Below are positions 27,387 to 36,224 of a stretch of 64,000 nt of DNA, piece by piece. The position numbers and the translations under genes were made by a program. The notes below the pieces were generated by a model. That model worked only from the letters and a program-made list of their open reading frames with translations. It searched no databases and was not told the origin of the DNA. Numbering within the stretch: the first letter of the stretch is position 1; each line of letters opens with the position of its first letter. Origin of the DNA: Burkholderiales bacterium (GTDB taxonomy: Bacteria > Pseudomonadota > Gammaproteobacteria > Burkholderiales > SG8-41); the NCBI GenBank assembly GCA_036262035.1, contig DATAJS010000011.1, positions 162,826 through 226,825 on the forward strand. The letters are read 5' to 3'.

Positions 27387-28792
27387 ACGGGGCGACGCGC
27401 ACCTTCGCCGAATACGCCGCGGGCCTGCGCTACGAGGATCTGCCGCAGCCGCTCGTGCGCCTGGTCAAGCAGTGCGTGCTCGACACGCTCGGCGTGTCGA
27501 TCGCGGCAAGCACGCTCGCGACCGAAGCGCGCACGCTGCGCGACTACGTCGCCGGCAGCGGCGGCAAAGGCGTGGCGACGATCTGGGGTTTCGGCGGCAA
27601 GGCGCCCGCTGCTTCGGCGGCGTTCGTCAACGGCAGCCTCGGTCACATGGTCGATTACGACGACGTCGGCGCGGGCGGCCACGTGAGCATCGTCACCATA
27701 CCGGTCGCTTTCGCGGTCGCCGAAGCGCTCGGCAAGGTCAGCGGCCGCGACTTCATCGCCGCGATCGCCGCGGGCACCGACATCCACACGCGCATCAACG
27801 CGGGCATCCGCATCCCAGACTGGACGATCGCCGAAGGCTGGTTCCCGACGCAGCTCTTCGGTTATCTCTCCGGCGCGGCGACCGCTGCGCGGCTGAGGCA
27901 CGCCGATGCCGCGACCATCGAAAACGCTTTCGGCATCGCGTTCACCCAGATGGGCGGCAGCCGGCAGATGGCGGTCGGCGAAGCGACGCACCTGCGGTCG
28001 ATGCAGGCGGGTTTCTCGGGGCAGGGCGCGGTGCTGGCGGCGGATCTCGCCGGGCTCGGCATCGTCGGCTCGCGCGAAGTGCTCGAAGGCCGCTACGGCC
28101 TCTTCAAGACCTACGTGCGCTGCGAGCCCGACTGGGATGCGATCCTCGGCGGGCTCGGCCGGCGATTCCCGCTGCTCGAGCTGCACGGCTTCAAGGTGTG
28201 GCCGGCGTGCGGTTACACGCGTGCGACCAACACCGCGATCCGCTACCTGCGCGAGAAACATGCGCTGCGCGCCGAAGACGTCGAGTCGATCACGGTCGTC
28301 GGCGGCTCCGGCGGCACACGGCTGCTCTCCGAGCCGCTGGACAAGAAGCGCCGCCCCAAGCTCGCGATCGACGGCAAGTACAGCATCCCGTTCACGAGCG
28401 CGGTGATGATGGTCAAAGGCAACGTGACGCTGCGCGATTACACTGACGAGGGGTTGCGCGACCCCGCGGTGCTCGCGATGGCCGACCGCGTGAGCTATCG
28501 CATCGATGCGAATGCGAAGCTTCCGGTCGGCGGCTATTCGTCGTTGTCGCGGCCCACGGTCGAGATCGTCACGCGCGGCGGCAAGGCGTACTCGCATTGT
28601 CCGGACGGTGTGCCGGGCGACCCGGATCATCCGGTCGATGATGCGCTCCTCGAAGCCAAGTTCCGCGATTGCGTGTCGTTTTCCGCCGCGCCGGTCCCGG
28701 GCGAGAACGTCGAGCGGGCGATTCAGATGGTCGCGAAGCTTGACGAGCTCGAGGATGTGACCGAGATCCTGCGCGTGCTCGCGCCCGCGTAA
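27383..28792 (+). CDS. MmgE/PrpD family protein
   Basis: The 469-residue protein belongs to the MmgE/PrpD family, which includes 2-methylcitrate dehydratase, cis-aconitate decarboxylase and iminodisuccinate epimerase. Typical motifs are LVKQCVLDTLGVSIA, NGSLGHMVDYDD, and KVWPACGYTRATNTAI. Within this cluster it may dehydrate or decarboxylate a tricarboxylate. Its ATG overlaps the stop of the binding-protein gene. It is the last gene of the run before an intergenic gap of 59 bases. Confidence 0.9.
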   Translation: MNGATRTFAEYAAGLRYEDLPQPLVRLVKQCVLDTLGVSIAASTLATEARTLRDYVAGSGGKGVATIWGFGGKAPAASAAFVNGSLGHMVDYDDVGAGGHVSIVTIPVAFAVAEALGKVSGRDFIAAIAAGTDIHTRINAGIRIPDWTIAEGWFPTQLFGYLSGAATAARLRHADAATIENAFGIAFTQMGGSRQMAVGEATHLRSMQAGFSGQGAVLAADLAGLGIVGSREVLEGRYGLFKTYVRCEPDWDAILGGLGRRFPLLELHGFKVWPACGYTRATNTAIRYLREKHALRAEDVESITVVGGSGGTRLLSEPLDKKRRPKLAIDGKYSIPFTSAVMMVKGNVTLRDYTDEGLRDPAVLAMADRVSYRIDANAKLPVGGYSSLSRPTVEIVTRGGKAYSHCPDGVPGDPDHPVDDALLEAKFRDCVSFSAAPVPGENVERAIQMVAKLDELEDVTEILRVLAPA

Positions 28793-28851
28793 GGCGGCGG
28801 CGCGCGTCGAGTTCGACTAAGCTTGAGGCTCTTCAAGACGAGAGCTTCTCG

Positions 28852-29562
28852 ATGCTGGCCAAGCTGCTGACCTCGTTGTTCGCCAAACAGGGCGGTGCGA
28901 GCCCGGCCGCCCTGCAACGGATGGCGGGCGGACGCGCGATCGACGCGTACGTCGCCTCGCACCCGGTGCGCAAGCTGCATCTGGGCGCAGGCGCCGGCAG
29001 CCTCGACGGCTGGTTGAGCACCGACATCTCGCCGCTCTCCGAGCGCATCGTCTACCTCGACGCGTGCGAGCCTTTCCCGATTGACGACGCGGCCTTCGAC
29101 TACGTCTTCAGCGAGCACATGATCGAGCACATCTCGTGGCAGGCGGGGGCGCGCATGCTCGACGAGTGCTTCAGGATCATGAAACCGGGCGCGACCATAC
29201 GCGTGGCGACGCCCGACCTCGCGGTGCTGCTTGCGCTGTACACCGCGCCCCGCGACGCGACCGCCGAGCGCTACGTGCGCTGGATCACCGACCGCGCGCT
29301 GCCCGAGATCGGCAGCTACAAGCCGGCGTTCGTCATCAACAACGCGTTCCGCGCGTGGGGCCACCAGTTCCTGTACGACGCCGAGCTCCTCGAGACCGCG
29401 CTCGTGCGCGCGGGCTTCGTCTCGGTGCGGCGCTGCGCGTACGGCGAATCGTCCGATCCGCATCTGCGCGGCATCGAATCGCACGGCCACAACGTCGGCG
29501 ACGTGGCGATGGTGGCGTTCGAGACGATGATCTTCGAGGCGGACAAACCGCGGCGCGCGTGA
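28852..29562 (+). CDS. Class I SAM-dependent methyltransferase domain protein
   Basis: The 236-residue protein has a recognisable but shortened SAM-binding start (KLHLGAGAGSLDGWLSTDISP), then FDYVFSEHMIEHISW, MLDECFRIMKPGATIRVATPDL. This is the type of methyltransferase often found with glycosyltransferases. Its stop overlaps the start of the glycosyltransferase gene (TGATG), so the two are coupled and may modify the same glycan or lipid. The acceptor is unknown. Confidence 0.8.
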   Translation: MLAKLLTSLFAKQGGASPAALQRMAGGRAIDAYVASHPVRKLHLGAGAGSLDGWLSTDISPLSERIVYLDACEPFPIDDAAFDYVFSEHMIEHISWQAGARMLDECFRIMKPGATIRVATPDLAVLLALYTAPRDATAERYVRWITDRALPEIGSYKPAFVINNAFRAWGHQFLYDAELLETALVRAGFVSVRRCAYGESSDPHLRGIESHGHNVGDVAMVAFETMIFEADKPRRA

Positions 29563-30323
29563 TGCGGCGCGAGAAGGTCAGCATCGTCACGCCGACGTTC
29601 GAGCGCGAGCCGTTCCTGCGCCTGGCGCATCGCACGATACGGGCGCAGACCTATCAAGACTGGGAGTGGCTGATCCTCGACGACAGCCCGAAACCCTCGG
29701 AGTATCTGCGCTCGGTGACCGACCCGCGCGTGCGCTATCTGCACACCGCCGGACGCATGGAGATCGGCCGCAAGCGCAACGAGCTCGCCGCGGCCGCTGC
29801 CGGCAGCGTCATCGCGCACTTCGACGACGACGACTATTACGCCCCGTCGTACGTCGAGCGCATGCTGCGGCGGCTCGATGCCGGCTGCGACTTCGTCAAG
29901 CTTTCGGGGTGGTACCTGTACGCGGTGGCGTATCGCGCGCTCGGCTACTGGGATCTGAACCGCAAGACCGGCCGCGTGCACGTGTGGCAGCCGCCGCAGC
30001 CGCGCACGGCGCGGCGCCTCACGAACGAGAACAACCGGGGACTGGAGAACGTGCACCTCGGTTACGGCTTCTCCTATGTCTATCGCACCGAGGTCTGGCG
30101 CCGCCAGCCGTTCTCCGGGCACGCGTTCCGCGGCGAGGACGAGCCGTTCGCGTCGGCGGCGCGGGCGGCGTTCCGGGTCGAGCACTTCCGCGACCTGCGC
30201 GGCATCTGTCTTCACGTGCTCCACGCGAGCAACACGTCGCGCTGCTTTCCGCAATACGAGCTGCCGCGCTTCATGCTGCGCGCGCTGTTTCCGCGCGCGG
30301 TCGAGGATTACCTCACTCTGTAG
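29562..30323 (+). CDS. Family 2 glycosyltransferase
   Basis: The 253-residue GT-A protein starts with VSIVTPTFEREPFLRLAHRTI and has QTYQDWEWLILDD and the metal-binding acidic run AHFDDDDYY at about residues 85-93, marking a GT2 nucleotide-sugar transferase. No membrane helices are evident. It follows the methyltransferase with a one-base overlap. Acceptor and sugar are unknown. A TAGAAT -10-like element and GAGGAG site just after its stop precede the next gene. Confidence 0.85.
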   Translation: MRREKVSIVTPTFEREPFLRLAHRTIRAQTYQDWEWLILDDSPKPSEYLRSVTDPRVRYLHTAGRMEIGRKRNELAAAAAGSVIAHFDDDDYYAPSYVERMLRRLDAGCDFVKLSGWYLYAVAYRALGYWDLNRKTGRVHVWQPPQPRTARRLTNENNRGLENVHLGYGFSYVYRTEVWRRQPFSGHAFRGEDEPFASAARAAFRVEHFRDLRGICLHVLHASNTSRCFPQYELPRFMLRALFPRAVEDYLTL

Positions 30324-30353
30324 AATAGGACCAAACAAACCGAGGAGATCGTC

Positions 30354-31313
30354 ATGCGCGTCATGCTTGCGCTGCTGTTATGCCTGCTTCCGCCCGCCGT
30401 CATCGCGCAGGGGTTCCCGTCGAAACCGCTGCGCCTCGTGCTGCGCTCGCCGCCCGGCGGCACCGACGATCTCCTCGGCAGGCTGATCGCCCAGAAGATG
30501 CCCGACTTCCTCGGGCAGCAGGTCGTCGTCGACTATCGCACCGGCGCGGGCGGCCTGGTCGCGTGGCAGTACGTGACGCAAGCGCCGCCCGACGGCTACA
30601 CGATGCTGCTCGCCGCGTCGGGCCTCGGGGCGATCAGGACGCTGCGTCCGGACGCGACCATCGATCCGTGGCGCGACTTCGCGTGGCTCTCGCAGGTCGT
30701 GAACTACCAGCTCATCGTGCTCGTGCACCCGTCGCTGCCGGCGCAGAACCTGAAGCAGCTCATCGCGATGGCCAAAGCCAAGCCGGGGCAGCTCAGCTAC
30801 GGCTCGTCGGGCATCGGCGCCACGCCGCACCTCGCGGGCGAGTATCTCAAGGCCATGGCGAAGATCGACATCACCCACGTGCCGTACAAGGGCGCGGGAC
30901 CGATGTATATCGATCTGCTCGGCGGACGGCTCGAGATGGGCATGGCGGTGGTGGGGAGCGCGGTGCCTCACATCAAGGCGAAAAGGCTGCGCGCGCTCGG
31001 CGTGTCCGGCTCGAAGCGCGTCGCGCAGATCCCCGACGTGCCGACGATCGCGGAAGCGGGCGTGTCGGGCTACGAGCTCGATGCGTATTACGCGCTGCTC
31101 GCTCCGGGCAAGACCCCGCGGGACATCGTCAACCGGCTCGCGGATGCGACGGCCAAGGTCGTCGCATCGCCGGAGTATCGGACGCGCGTGATCGAGTCGG
31201 GCATGGAGCCGGTCGCCAACACGCCGGAGCAGATGCTGCAGGTCGCGCGGAAGGACGGGGAGAAGATCGAGAAGATCGTGCGCACCGCGAACATCCACGT
31301 AGGAGCCCAATAA
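30354..31313 (+). CDS. TctC/Bug family solute-binding protein
   Basis: The 319-residue protein has a signal peptide (MLALLLCLLPPAVIAQG) and Bug-family motifs: FPSKPLRLVLRSPPGGTDDLLGR, PPDGYTMLL, ITHVPYKGAGPMYIDLLGG. It is followed two bases later by an M81 peptidase gene, a pairing that suggests the peptidase acts on the imported ligand. No TctAB proteins are in the window. The start has a GAGGAG ribosome site. Confidence 0.9.
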   Translation: MRVMLALLLCLLPPAVIAQGFPSKPLRLVLRSPPGGTDDLLGRLIAQKMPDFLGQQVVVDYRTGAGGLVAWQYVTQAPPDGYTMLLAASGLGAIRTLRPDATIDPWRDFAWLSQVVNYQLIVLVHPSLPAQNLKQLIAMAKAKPGQLSYGSSGIGATPHLAGEYLKAMAKIDITHVPYKGAGPMYIDLLGGRLEMGMAVVGSAVPHIKAKRLRALGVSGSKRVAQIPDVPTIAEAGVSGYELDAYYALLAPGKTPRDIVNRLADATAKVVASPEYRTRVIESGMEPVANTPEQMLQVARKDGEKIEKIVRTANIHVGAQ

Positions 31314-31315
31314 TC

Positions 31316-32812
31316 ATGGCGCGCATCGCCGTCGGCGGTTTCCATCACGAGACCAACTGCTTCGTCCCCACGCGGACCGATTTCGAGTATTTCGCCGCGC
31401 ACCGCGACCGCCCGCCGCTGGTGCGCGGGCCCGAGGTGCTGGAGTGGCTCGGCAACACGAGCTTCGCGCTGTCCGGCTTCCTGCAGTCGATGGGGCCGTC
31501 GCACGATTACGTTCCGCTCATCTGGACGAGCGGCGGCGCGGGCGGCTACGTCACGCGCGACGCGTTCGAGCGCATCGCCGGCGAGATGGTCGGCATGCTG
31601 TCGCGGCAGATGCCGGTGGACGCGATCTATCTCGACCTGCACGGCGCGGGCGTCAGCGAGGATTTCGAGGACGCCGAAGGCGAGCTCCTGCGCCGCATTC
31701 GCGCGTGTGTCGGCGACAAGGTGCCCATCGTGATCAGCCTCGACTATCACTCCAACGTCACGAAGCAGATGGTGGAGATGACCGACGGGCTCATCGGCTA
31801 CCAGACCTATCCGCACGTCGATCGCATCGAGACCGGGCAGCGCTCGGCGAACGTGATGCGCACGGTCCTGCAACGCGGCCGGCCTTCGGCGCGCGTGCTG
31901 CGGCGCATTCCGTTCCTCATCCCGCTCAACTCGCAGTGCACGATGATCGATCCGTCGAAGCTCATCATCGAGCGCGCGGAGTCGCTCGAAGGTGGCGACA
32001 TCCTGAACGTGTCCTATCTTGCGGGCTTTCCGCCGGCGGACCTCGCCGAATGCGGGCCGTCGGTGAGCGTGCATGCGTACTCGCAGGAGAAGGCCGATGC
32101 GGCGGCCGACGCGCTCGCGCGAGAGATCGAAGCGCGCGAAGCCGAGTTCGCGCAGCCGCTGCTCGATCCGGACGAAGCGGTGCGGCAGGCGATGCGCATC
32201 GCGTCGGAAGCGAAGAAGCCGGTGGTGATCGCCGATACGCAGGACAATCCCGGCGCCGGCGGCACCGGCGACACGACGGGGCTGCTCGCCGCGCTCGTGC
32301 GCAACAAGGCGAACGCGACGCTGGGCTACTTCTTCGATGCCGATGCCGCCGCGGCCGCGCATCGCGCGGGGGAAGGCGCGGAGATCGAGATCGCGCTCGG
32401 CGGCAAGTTCGGGATCGAAGGCGATGCGCCGTACAAGGCGAAGTTCCGCGTGCTCAAGCTCGGCGACGGCAAGATGCGCACGACCGGGCCGTCGGTCGGC
32501 GGCCGCAACATCGACCTCGGTCCGATGGCGCTGCTGGGCATCGGCGACGTGAAGATCGCCGTCACCACCAAGCGCATGCAGGCGCACGACCAGGCGCCGT
32601 TCAGGCATCTGGGCATCGAGCCTGTCACCGAGAAGATCCTCGCGTTGAAGAGCACCGTGCACTTCCGTGCCGACTTCCAGCCGATCGCGCAGGAAGTGCT
32701 CGTCGCGGTCGCGCCGGGCGGGCACATCGTCGATCCGACGAAGTACGCCTATCGCAAGCTGCGGAAAGGGGTCAGGCTGTATCCGCTGGGTCCGGTTTAC
32801 GGCGAGAAGTGA
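31316..32812 (+). CDS. M81 family metallopeptidase (MlrC-like)
   Basis: The 498-residue protein has the N-terminal MlrC signature VGGFHHETNCFVPTRTDFEYF, then YLDLHGAGVSEDFEDAEGELL, ISLDYHSNVT and YQTYPHVDRIETG. In the C-terminal part VIADTQDNPGAGGTGDTTGLL is typical. MlrC hydrolyses a linear microcystin tetrapeptide; most relatives have unknown small substrates. The AGGAG ribosome site is ten bases before ATG 31316. The stop codon TGA is directly followed by a 15-bp tandem repeat array. Confidence 0.9.
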   Translation: MARIAVGGFHHETNCFVPTRTDFEYFAAHRDRPPLVRGPEVLEWLGNTSFALSGFLQSMGPSHDYVPLIWTSGGAGGYVTRDAFERIAGEMVGMLSRQMPVDAIYLDLHGAGVSEDFEDAEGELLRRIRACVGDKVPIVISLDYHSNVTKQMVEMTDGLIGYQTYPHVDRIETGQRSANVMRTVLQRGRPSARVLRRIPFLIPLNSQCTMIDPSKLIIERAESLEGGDILNVSYLAGFPPADLAECGPSVSVHAYSQEKADAAADALAREIEAREAEFAQPLLDPDEAVRQAMRIASEAKKPVVIADTQDNPGAGGTGDTTGLLAALVRNKANATLGYFFDADAAAAAHRAGEGAEIEIALGGKFGIEGDAPYKAKFRVLKLGDGKMRTTGPSVGGRNIDLGPMALLGIGDVKIAVTTKRMQAHDQAPFRHLGIEPVTEKILALKSTVHFRADFQPIAQEVLVAVAPGGHIVDPTKYAYRKLRKGVRLYPLGPVYGEK

Positions 32813-32925
32813 CGGATAAAAGCGGTGACGGATAAAGCGGTGACGGATAAAGCGGTGACGGATAAAGCGGTGACGGATAAAGCGGTGACGGATAAAGCGG
32901 TGACGGATGAAGCAGTGACGGGCGA
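32807..32925. repeat. Tandem array of a 15-bp unit (AGCGGTGACGGATAA)
   Basis: Five identical 15-bp units run from 32821 to 32895, followed by one with a single change (GGATGA) and a degenerate one. A partial unit overlaps the M81 stop (AAGTGACGGATAAA). Each unit contains TGA and TAA in different frames. The array has no unique spacers, so it is not a CRISPR. Confidence 0.9.
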
Positions 32926-32995
32926 GACGCTGACGAAAACCGGTGACATGAACCGGTGACGAGAAGCGGTGACGCAGGGTTTACCAATGAAAATT

Positions 32996-33033
32996 CCCTC
33001 CCCCTCAGGGGGAGGGTTAGGGTGGGGGCGGGT
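32996..33033 (-). terminator. Strong hairpin / dispersed repeat at the mgtC-like gene end
   Basis: CCCTCCCCC, a TCA loop and GGGGGAGGG form a 9-bp stem at 32996-33016, immediately after the MgtC-like stop. The element continues through GTTAGGGTGGGGGCGGG, which encodes the last residues (PPPP) and the TAA stop of that gene. It probably acts as a terminator. Confidence 0.6.
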
Positions 33034-33508
33034 TTCGCTTTATCGTCCGCCGCTCGATCCGCAGCAACACCGAGAGGATCAACAGCGCGATCAGCGTCGC
33101 GGTGATCGCGGTCAGCTCGCTGCCCAGCCCGCATGCCGTCGCCACTGCCGCGGTCGTCCACAGGCTCGCGGCCGTGGTCAGGCCGCGCACTTCCTCGCTC
33201 CGACTTTGCTTGATGATCGCCCCCGCGCCGAGGAAGCCGATCCCGGCGAATACGCCCTGGATGACCCGGCTCACGTCCTCGGAGTCCATGCCCGATTGCT
33301 GCGCCGCTACCACGATGAGCGCCACCCCGAGCGCGATGATCATGTGGGTGCGCAGGCCCGCGGTGCTGCCGCGCACCTCGCGCTCGTAACCGATCAGGGC
33401 GGCGAGACCGACCGCGAGCAGCACGCGCAGCAGCAGGCGCGTGACGTCCGAAGCGTCGGCGAGGTCCGAGAACTCTTCGCGCAGCGTCTCGACAACTTTT
33501 TCCAGCAT
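33017..33508 (-). CDS. MgtC/SapB family membrane protein
   Basis: The 163-residue protein has the MgtC domain: LLRVLLAVGLAALIGYEREVRG, AGLRTHMIIALGVALIVV, GVFAGIGFLGAGAIIKQ and GLTTAASLWTTAAVATACGLG, with four to five membrane helices. The Gly/Ala-rich signature and the conserved ER near the first helix are clear. In pathogens MgtC affects magnesium homeostasis and ATP synthase; here only membership is known. ATG 33508 was chosen because a GGAG site precedes it. The C-terminal PPPP and stop come from a dispersed repeat. Confidence 0.88.
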   Translation of the reverse strand: MLEKVVETLREEFSDLADASDVTRLLLRVLLAVGLAALIGYEREVRGSTAGLRTHMIIALGVALIVVAAQQSGMDSEDVSRVIQGVFAGIGFLGAGAIIKQSRSEEVRGLTTAASLWTTAAVATACGLGSELTAITATLIALLILSVLLRIERRTIKRNPPPP

Positions 33509-33573
33509 CCTTAATCTCCGACAGAGACCGCGCGTCAGGCAAGCGCCGGACCCAACCACCCGAGGGAGGACTC

Positions 33574-34293
33574 ATGAATCGTAATGACATCAGGATCCGT
33601 TCGAGCGACGGCGGCGAGTTCGATTGCTACGTCGTGCAACCCGACGGTCAGGGACAAGTCCCGGCGGTGGTCATCGCCGCGGCGGTCCACGGCGTCGACG
33701 AGGACGTCCGTCAGATCGCCGACGAGCTCGCCTCGCACGGCTATATCGTCGCCGCACCGGATCTCTTCTGGCGCACCATCCCCGGTCCGCTCGGACGCGA
33801 CGACAACCGCACCAAGGAGCGCTCGCAGCCGCGGCTGCCCAGGATCAAGGCCGGCGAGACCGACATGCGCGACGCGCTCGGCGAAGTGAAGAAGATCGCG
33901 CGCTTCAACGGCAATGCGATCGCGATGGGTTTCTGCTACGGCGGGCCGTACGCCATCCTCGGGCCGAAGCGCCTCGGCTACGCGGGCGGCGTCTCGTGCC
34001 ACGGCACGAGCATGCTCGATTTCATCGGGGAGCTCGAAGGCGTGACGCAGCCGGTGCTCATCGTCTGGGGCGACCAGGACCACGCCGCGCCGCCGCCGGT
34101 GCAGGAAGCGTATCGCGAGATCGACAAGAAGATGCCTAACGTCGACGTGCACATCTTCCCCGGCGTGCTGCACGGTTACATGATGCCCGGCAGCGTGAAA
34201 GCCTACGACCAGAAGACCCGCGACTTCACGATGCAGAAGACGCTGGCGATGCTGGAATCGCTGAAGGCGAAGGAGGCGGTGACCGCTCAGTGA
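33574..34293 (+). CDS. Dienelactone hydrolase family protein
   Basis: The 239-residue alpha/beta hydrolase carries the dienelactone-hydrolase nucleophile Cys121 in MGFCYGG, an acid in WGDQDH (Asp169 most likely) and His200 in GVLHGY. The overall length and order match carboxymethylenebutenolidase. A related hydrolase fold without a signal peptide implies a cytoplasmic enzyme. The GTGA overlap with the next gene indicates coupling with a small membrane protein. The substrate may be a lactone or ester, not necessarily dienelactone. Confidence 0.9.
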   Translation: MNRNDIRIRSSDGGEFDCYVVQPDGQGQVPAVVIAAAVHGVDEDVRQIADELASHGYIVAAPDLFWRTIPGPLGRDDNRTKERSQPRLPRIKAGETDMRDALGEVKKIARFNGNAIAMGFCYGGPYAILGPKRLGYAGGVSCHGTSMLDFIGELEGVTQPVLIVWGDQDHAAPPPVQEAYREIDKKMPNVDVHIFPGVLHGYMMPGSVKAYDQKTRDFTMQKTLAMLESLKAKEAVTAQ

Positions 34294-34697
34294 GCCGTCC
34301 TCGGCGACGACGCGAGGATTCGTTCAAAGGCGCAGGGACGTCGCTGACGCTCGGAGACCGGCTGAAGTACGGCGCCATCGGCGCCGGCTTCGGCGCCGTG
34401 TCGGGTGTCGGGCTGTTGCTCGTCGCGCTCTTCGCTTTGGCGCTGCCCGTCCGGCCGCCGGACATCCTGGGGTTCTCCACGGTGTACTTCGGAGTCCTCG
34501 GTTTCCTGGTCGGTGAATTCATCGGCGATCTGTTCGCAGCCTCGATCGGAGGGCTGCTCGACATACTCGCGTTCGACTACTACGCGCCGACGCAACGCCC
34601 TGCGGTGTTCACCGACGGGCGTACTTTTCGACCGGTGTGGATCCTGATCGCGTTCGTCGGGTGGCTCGTCGCGTCGTGGCTGATCTACCTGCGCTAA
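34290..34697 (+). CDS. Hypothetical membrane protein, 135 residues
   Basis: The product has a basic N-terminus (SRPRRRREDSFKG) and three to four hydrophobic segments, including GAVSGVGLLLVALFALALPV, GFLVGEFIGDLFAASIGGLLDI and WILIAFVGWLVASWLIYL. It starts with GTG overlapping the hydrolase stop (GTGA). Its TAA stop overlaps by four bases the stop of the convergent DUF3592 gene. The function is unknown. Confidence 0.65.
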   Translation: MSRPRRRREDSFKGAGTSLTLGDRLKYGAIGAGFGAVSGVGLLLVALFALALPVRPPDILGFSTVYFGVLGFLVGEFIGDLFAASIGGLLDILAFDYYAPTQRPAVFTDGRTFRPVWILIAFVGWLVASWLIYLR

Positions 34698-36208
34698 ATG
34701 TGACTCTGACCCGGATTTTCGGGTTTCCACCAACCGAGGTAGGCGATCGCAGCCCCGACGAGCGCGAACAAGACACCCATCGCCATCACCAGCACGCTGC
34801 CGGTGATGGCCCCTTCCGTTGCAGCGCGGTTCGTCTGCGGTTCGCCGGCGAGATAGCGCACGTCGATCGTGTTTCCGCGTTTCGCGCCTTCCCACGCTTC
34901 CATGCCCACAGCCGCTTCGCCGTCGACCGATCGCCCATCCGGCGTGGTGAAGCGGTACAGCACGAGGTACCGGGTGCGCGTGTTCCCGCTGCGCTGCGCT
35001 TCCTGCACGCGCTTGTCGACGATGCGCGCCTGCGCCTCGCGCCCTTCGGCGGCATAGCGGCGCTCGTGCAACACGTCGAGCGTGCCGTCGATCAGAGCGG
35101 CGCCGCCGGCCACGAAGAACACCCCGCCGAAGAAGAGCGCCCAGCGCGACGGTTCGGGCGTGCGCGCCGCGGCGGGTTGCACCATCGGGGGGTTCGCCGT
35201 TCGCGCAGCCGACGCACGAGTGCGTCGCGTCGCGTTGCGTCGCCATCTCGGCCAACCCCGGATACCTGCGAACGCGCTCGCGAGCATCCCGATGCCTCCG
35301 AGCGCGAGCAGTGCGATCGGTCCGGTCCATTCGCCGCCTTCGCTGCCGAGCCGATGCAGCCACGGCCGATCCGGGACGTAGCGCACGCCGATCGGGCCGC
35401 GCTCTTTCAGCCGGTCCCACGCATCGCCGGCGACGTTGCTGGTTCCCACGATCTCCCGACCGTCGCCGGAGATGTATCGATAGGTGACGCGGTAATAGGT
35501 GTACGTCCCGCTCGGCCGATTCCCGACGCTCGTCTGCTTGCGAACGACCGCTTTGTCGAGGAGGGTGGCTTCGACAGGAAGCGCTTGCGCGGAGAAGACA
35601 CGATCTTCGGCGCGTTGCGCCCATGACCACGCGATGCCTGCAACCAGGAACGGCAGGAAGAACAGCACGCCCGCCACTCCGAACGTGAATGCGGCCGAGC
35701 GCGCGAATGCGGCGCTCAAGCGGTCGGCAATGGCTGAGCGTCTCGGCTTATCCGGCGTGCGTCGCCCTCCGGCGAACGCCTGACGGGAAAGCCAGCCGCC
35801 GAGCAGCACGAACGCCGCACCGACGACAGTCAGCACGATCGCGGCCGCGCGGTTGTTCGGCTCGGTCTCGATGCGATGCACCGAGGGTTCGGACGGGAGA
35901 TACGTGACTTCGACACGATCGCCCCGGCCTGCGCGCATCCACAGCGCGGCGTCGATCTCGCGCGTGCCGCTGACGGCTTCGGTGCGCGAAGGAACGAAGC
36001 GATAGTCGACGCGGTAAGCGGGCCGCAGCGACCCGCCGGTGGTGCGGTCGGCGCGTATCGATTTGTGCACCACCTCCGCGTGCGCGCCTCGGCCTTCGCG
36101 CAGCAGGCGCGCCGCTTCACCCGCGTTGAGGAGATACGCGCCCGCCACGCCGCCACCCGCGCCGATCGCAAGGAACGCCGCGCCGACGATCAGGGTAGGC
36201 GCGTGCAT
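34694..36208 (-). CDS. DUF3592-type multi-domain membrane protein
   Basis: The 504-residue protein has three repeated modules. Each has a membrane helix and a soluble part with a YRVDYRF-type strand, then VEVTYLPSEPSVHRI, GVRYVPDRPWLHRL or DVRYLAGEPQTNR. This is the DUF3592 pattern (variable strand, conserved xVxYxPxxP). Several helices, including one at the N-terminus, place it in the inner membrane. The final residues NPGQSHI and the stop come from a dispersed repeat (34696-34720). The function of this domain is unknown. Confidence 0.8.
   Translation of the reverse strand: MHAPTLIVGAAFLAIGAGGGVAGAYLLNAGEAARLLREGRGAHAEVVHKSIRADRTTGGSLRPAYRVDYRFVPSRTEAVSGTREIDAALWMRAGRGDRVEVTYLPSEPSVHRIETEPNNRAAAIVLTVVGAAFVLLGGWLSRQAFAGGRRTPDKPRRSAIADRLSAAFARSAAFTFGVAGVLFFLPFLVAGIAWSWAQRAEDRVFSAQALPVEATLLDKAVVRKQTSVGNRPSGTYTYYRVTYRYISGDGREIVGTSNVAGDAWDRLKERGPIGVRYVPDRPWLHRLGSEGGEWTGPIALLALGGIGMLASAFAGIRGWPRWRRNATRRTRASAARTANPPMVQPAAARTPEPSRWALFFGGVFFVAGGAALIDGTLDVLHERRYAAEGREAQARIVDKRVQEAQRSGNTRTRYLVLYRFTTPDGRSVDGEAAVGMEAWEGAKRGNTIDVRYLAGEPQTNRAATEGAITGSVLVMAMGVLFALVGAAIAYLGWWKPENPGQSHI
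34696..34720. repeat. Diverged GGGTCAGA-type repeat arm at a gene end
   Basis: The text AAATGTGACTCTGACCCGGATTTT matches one arm of the inverted repeat at 36828-36881. It contains the stop of the DUF3592 gene and lies between convergent genes. Confidence 0.6.
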
Positions 36209-36224
36209 ACGCGCAACCGCCGCG

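Noticed and set aside
32807-32925. CRISPR array
   Set aside because: Units are contiguous without unique spacers and only 15 bp long.
32772-33590. Minus-strand ORF with repeated SPLYP-like pentapeptides
   Set aside because: The periodicity is the 15-bp tandem DNA repeat read in one frame; no start, ribosome site or domain supports a protein.
33584-33889. Plus-strand ORF overlapping dienelactone hydrolase
   Set aside because: Out-of-frame shadow rich in Arg and Ser without domain.
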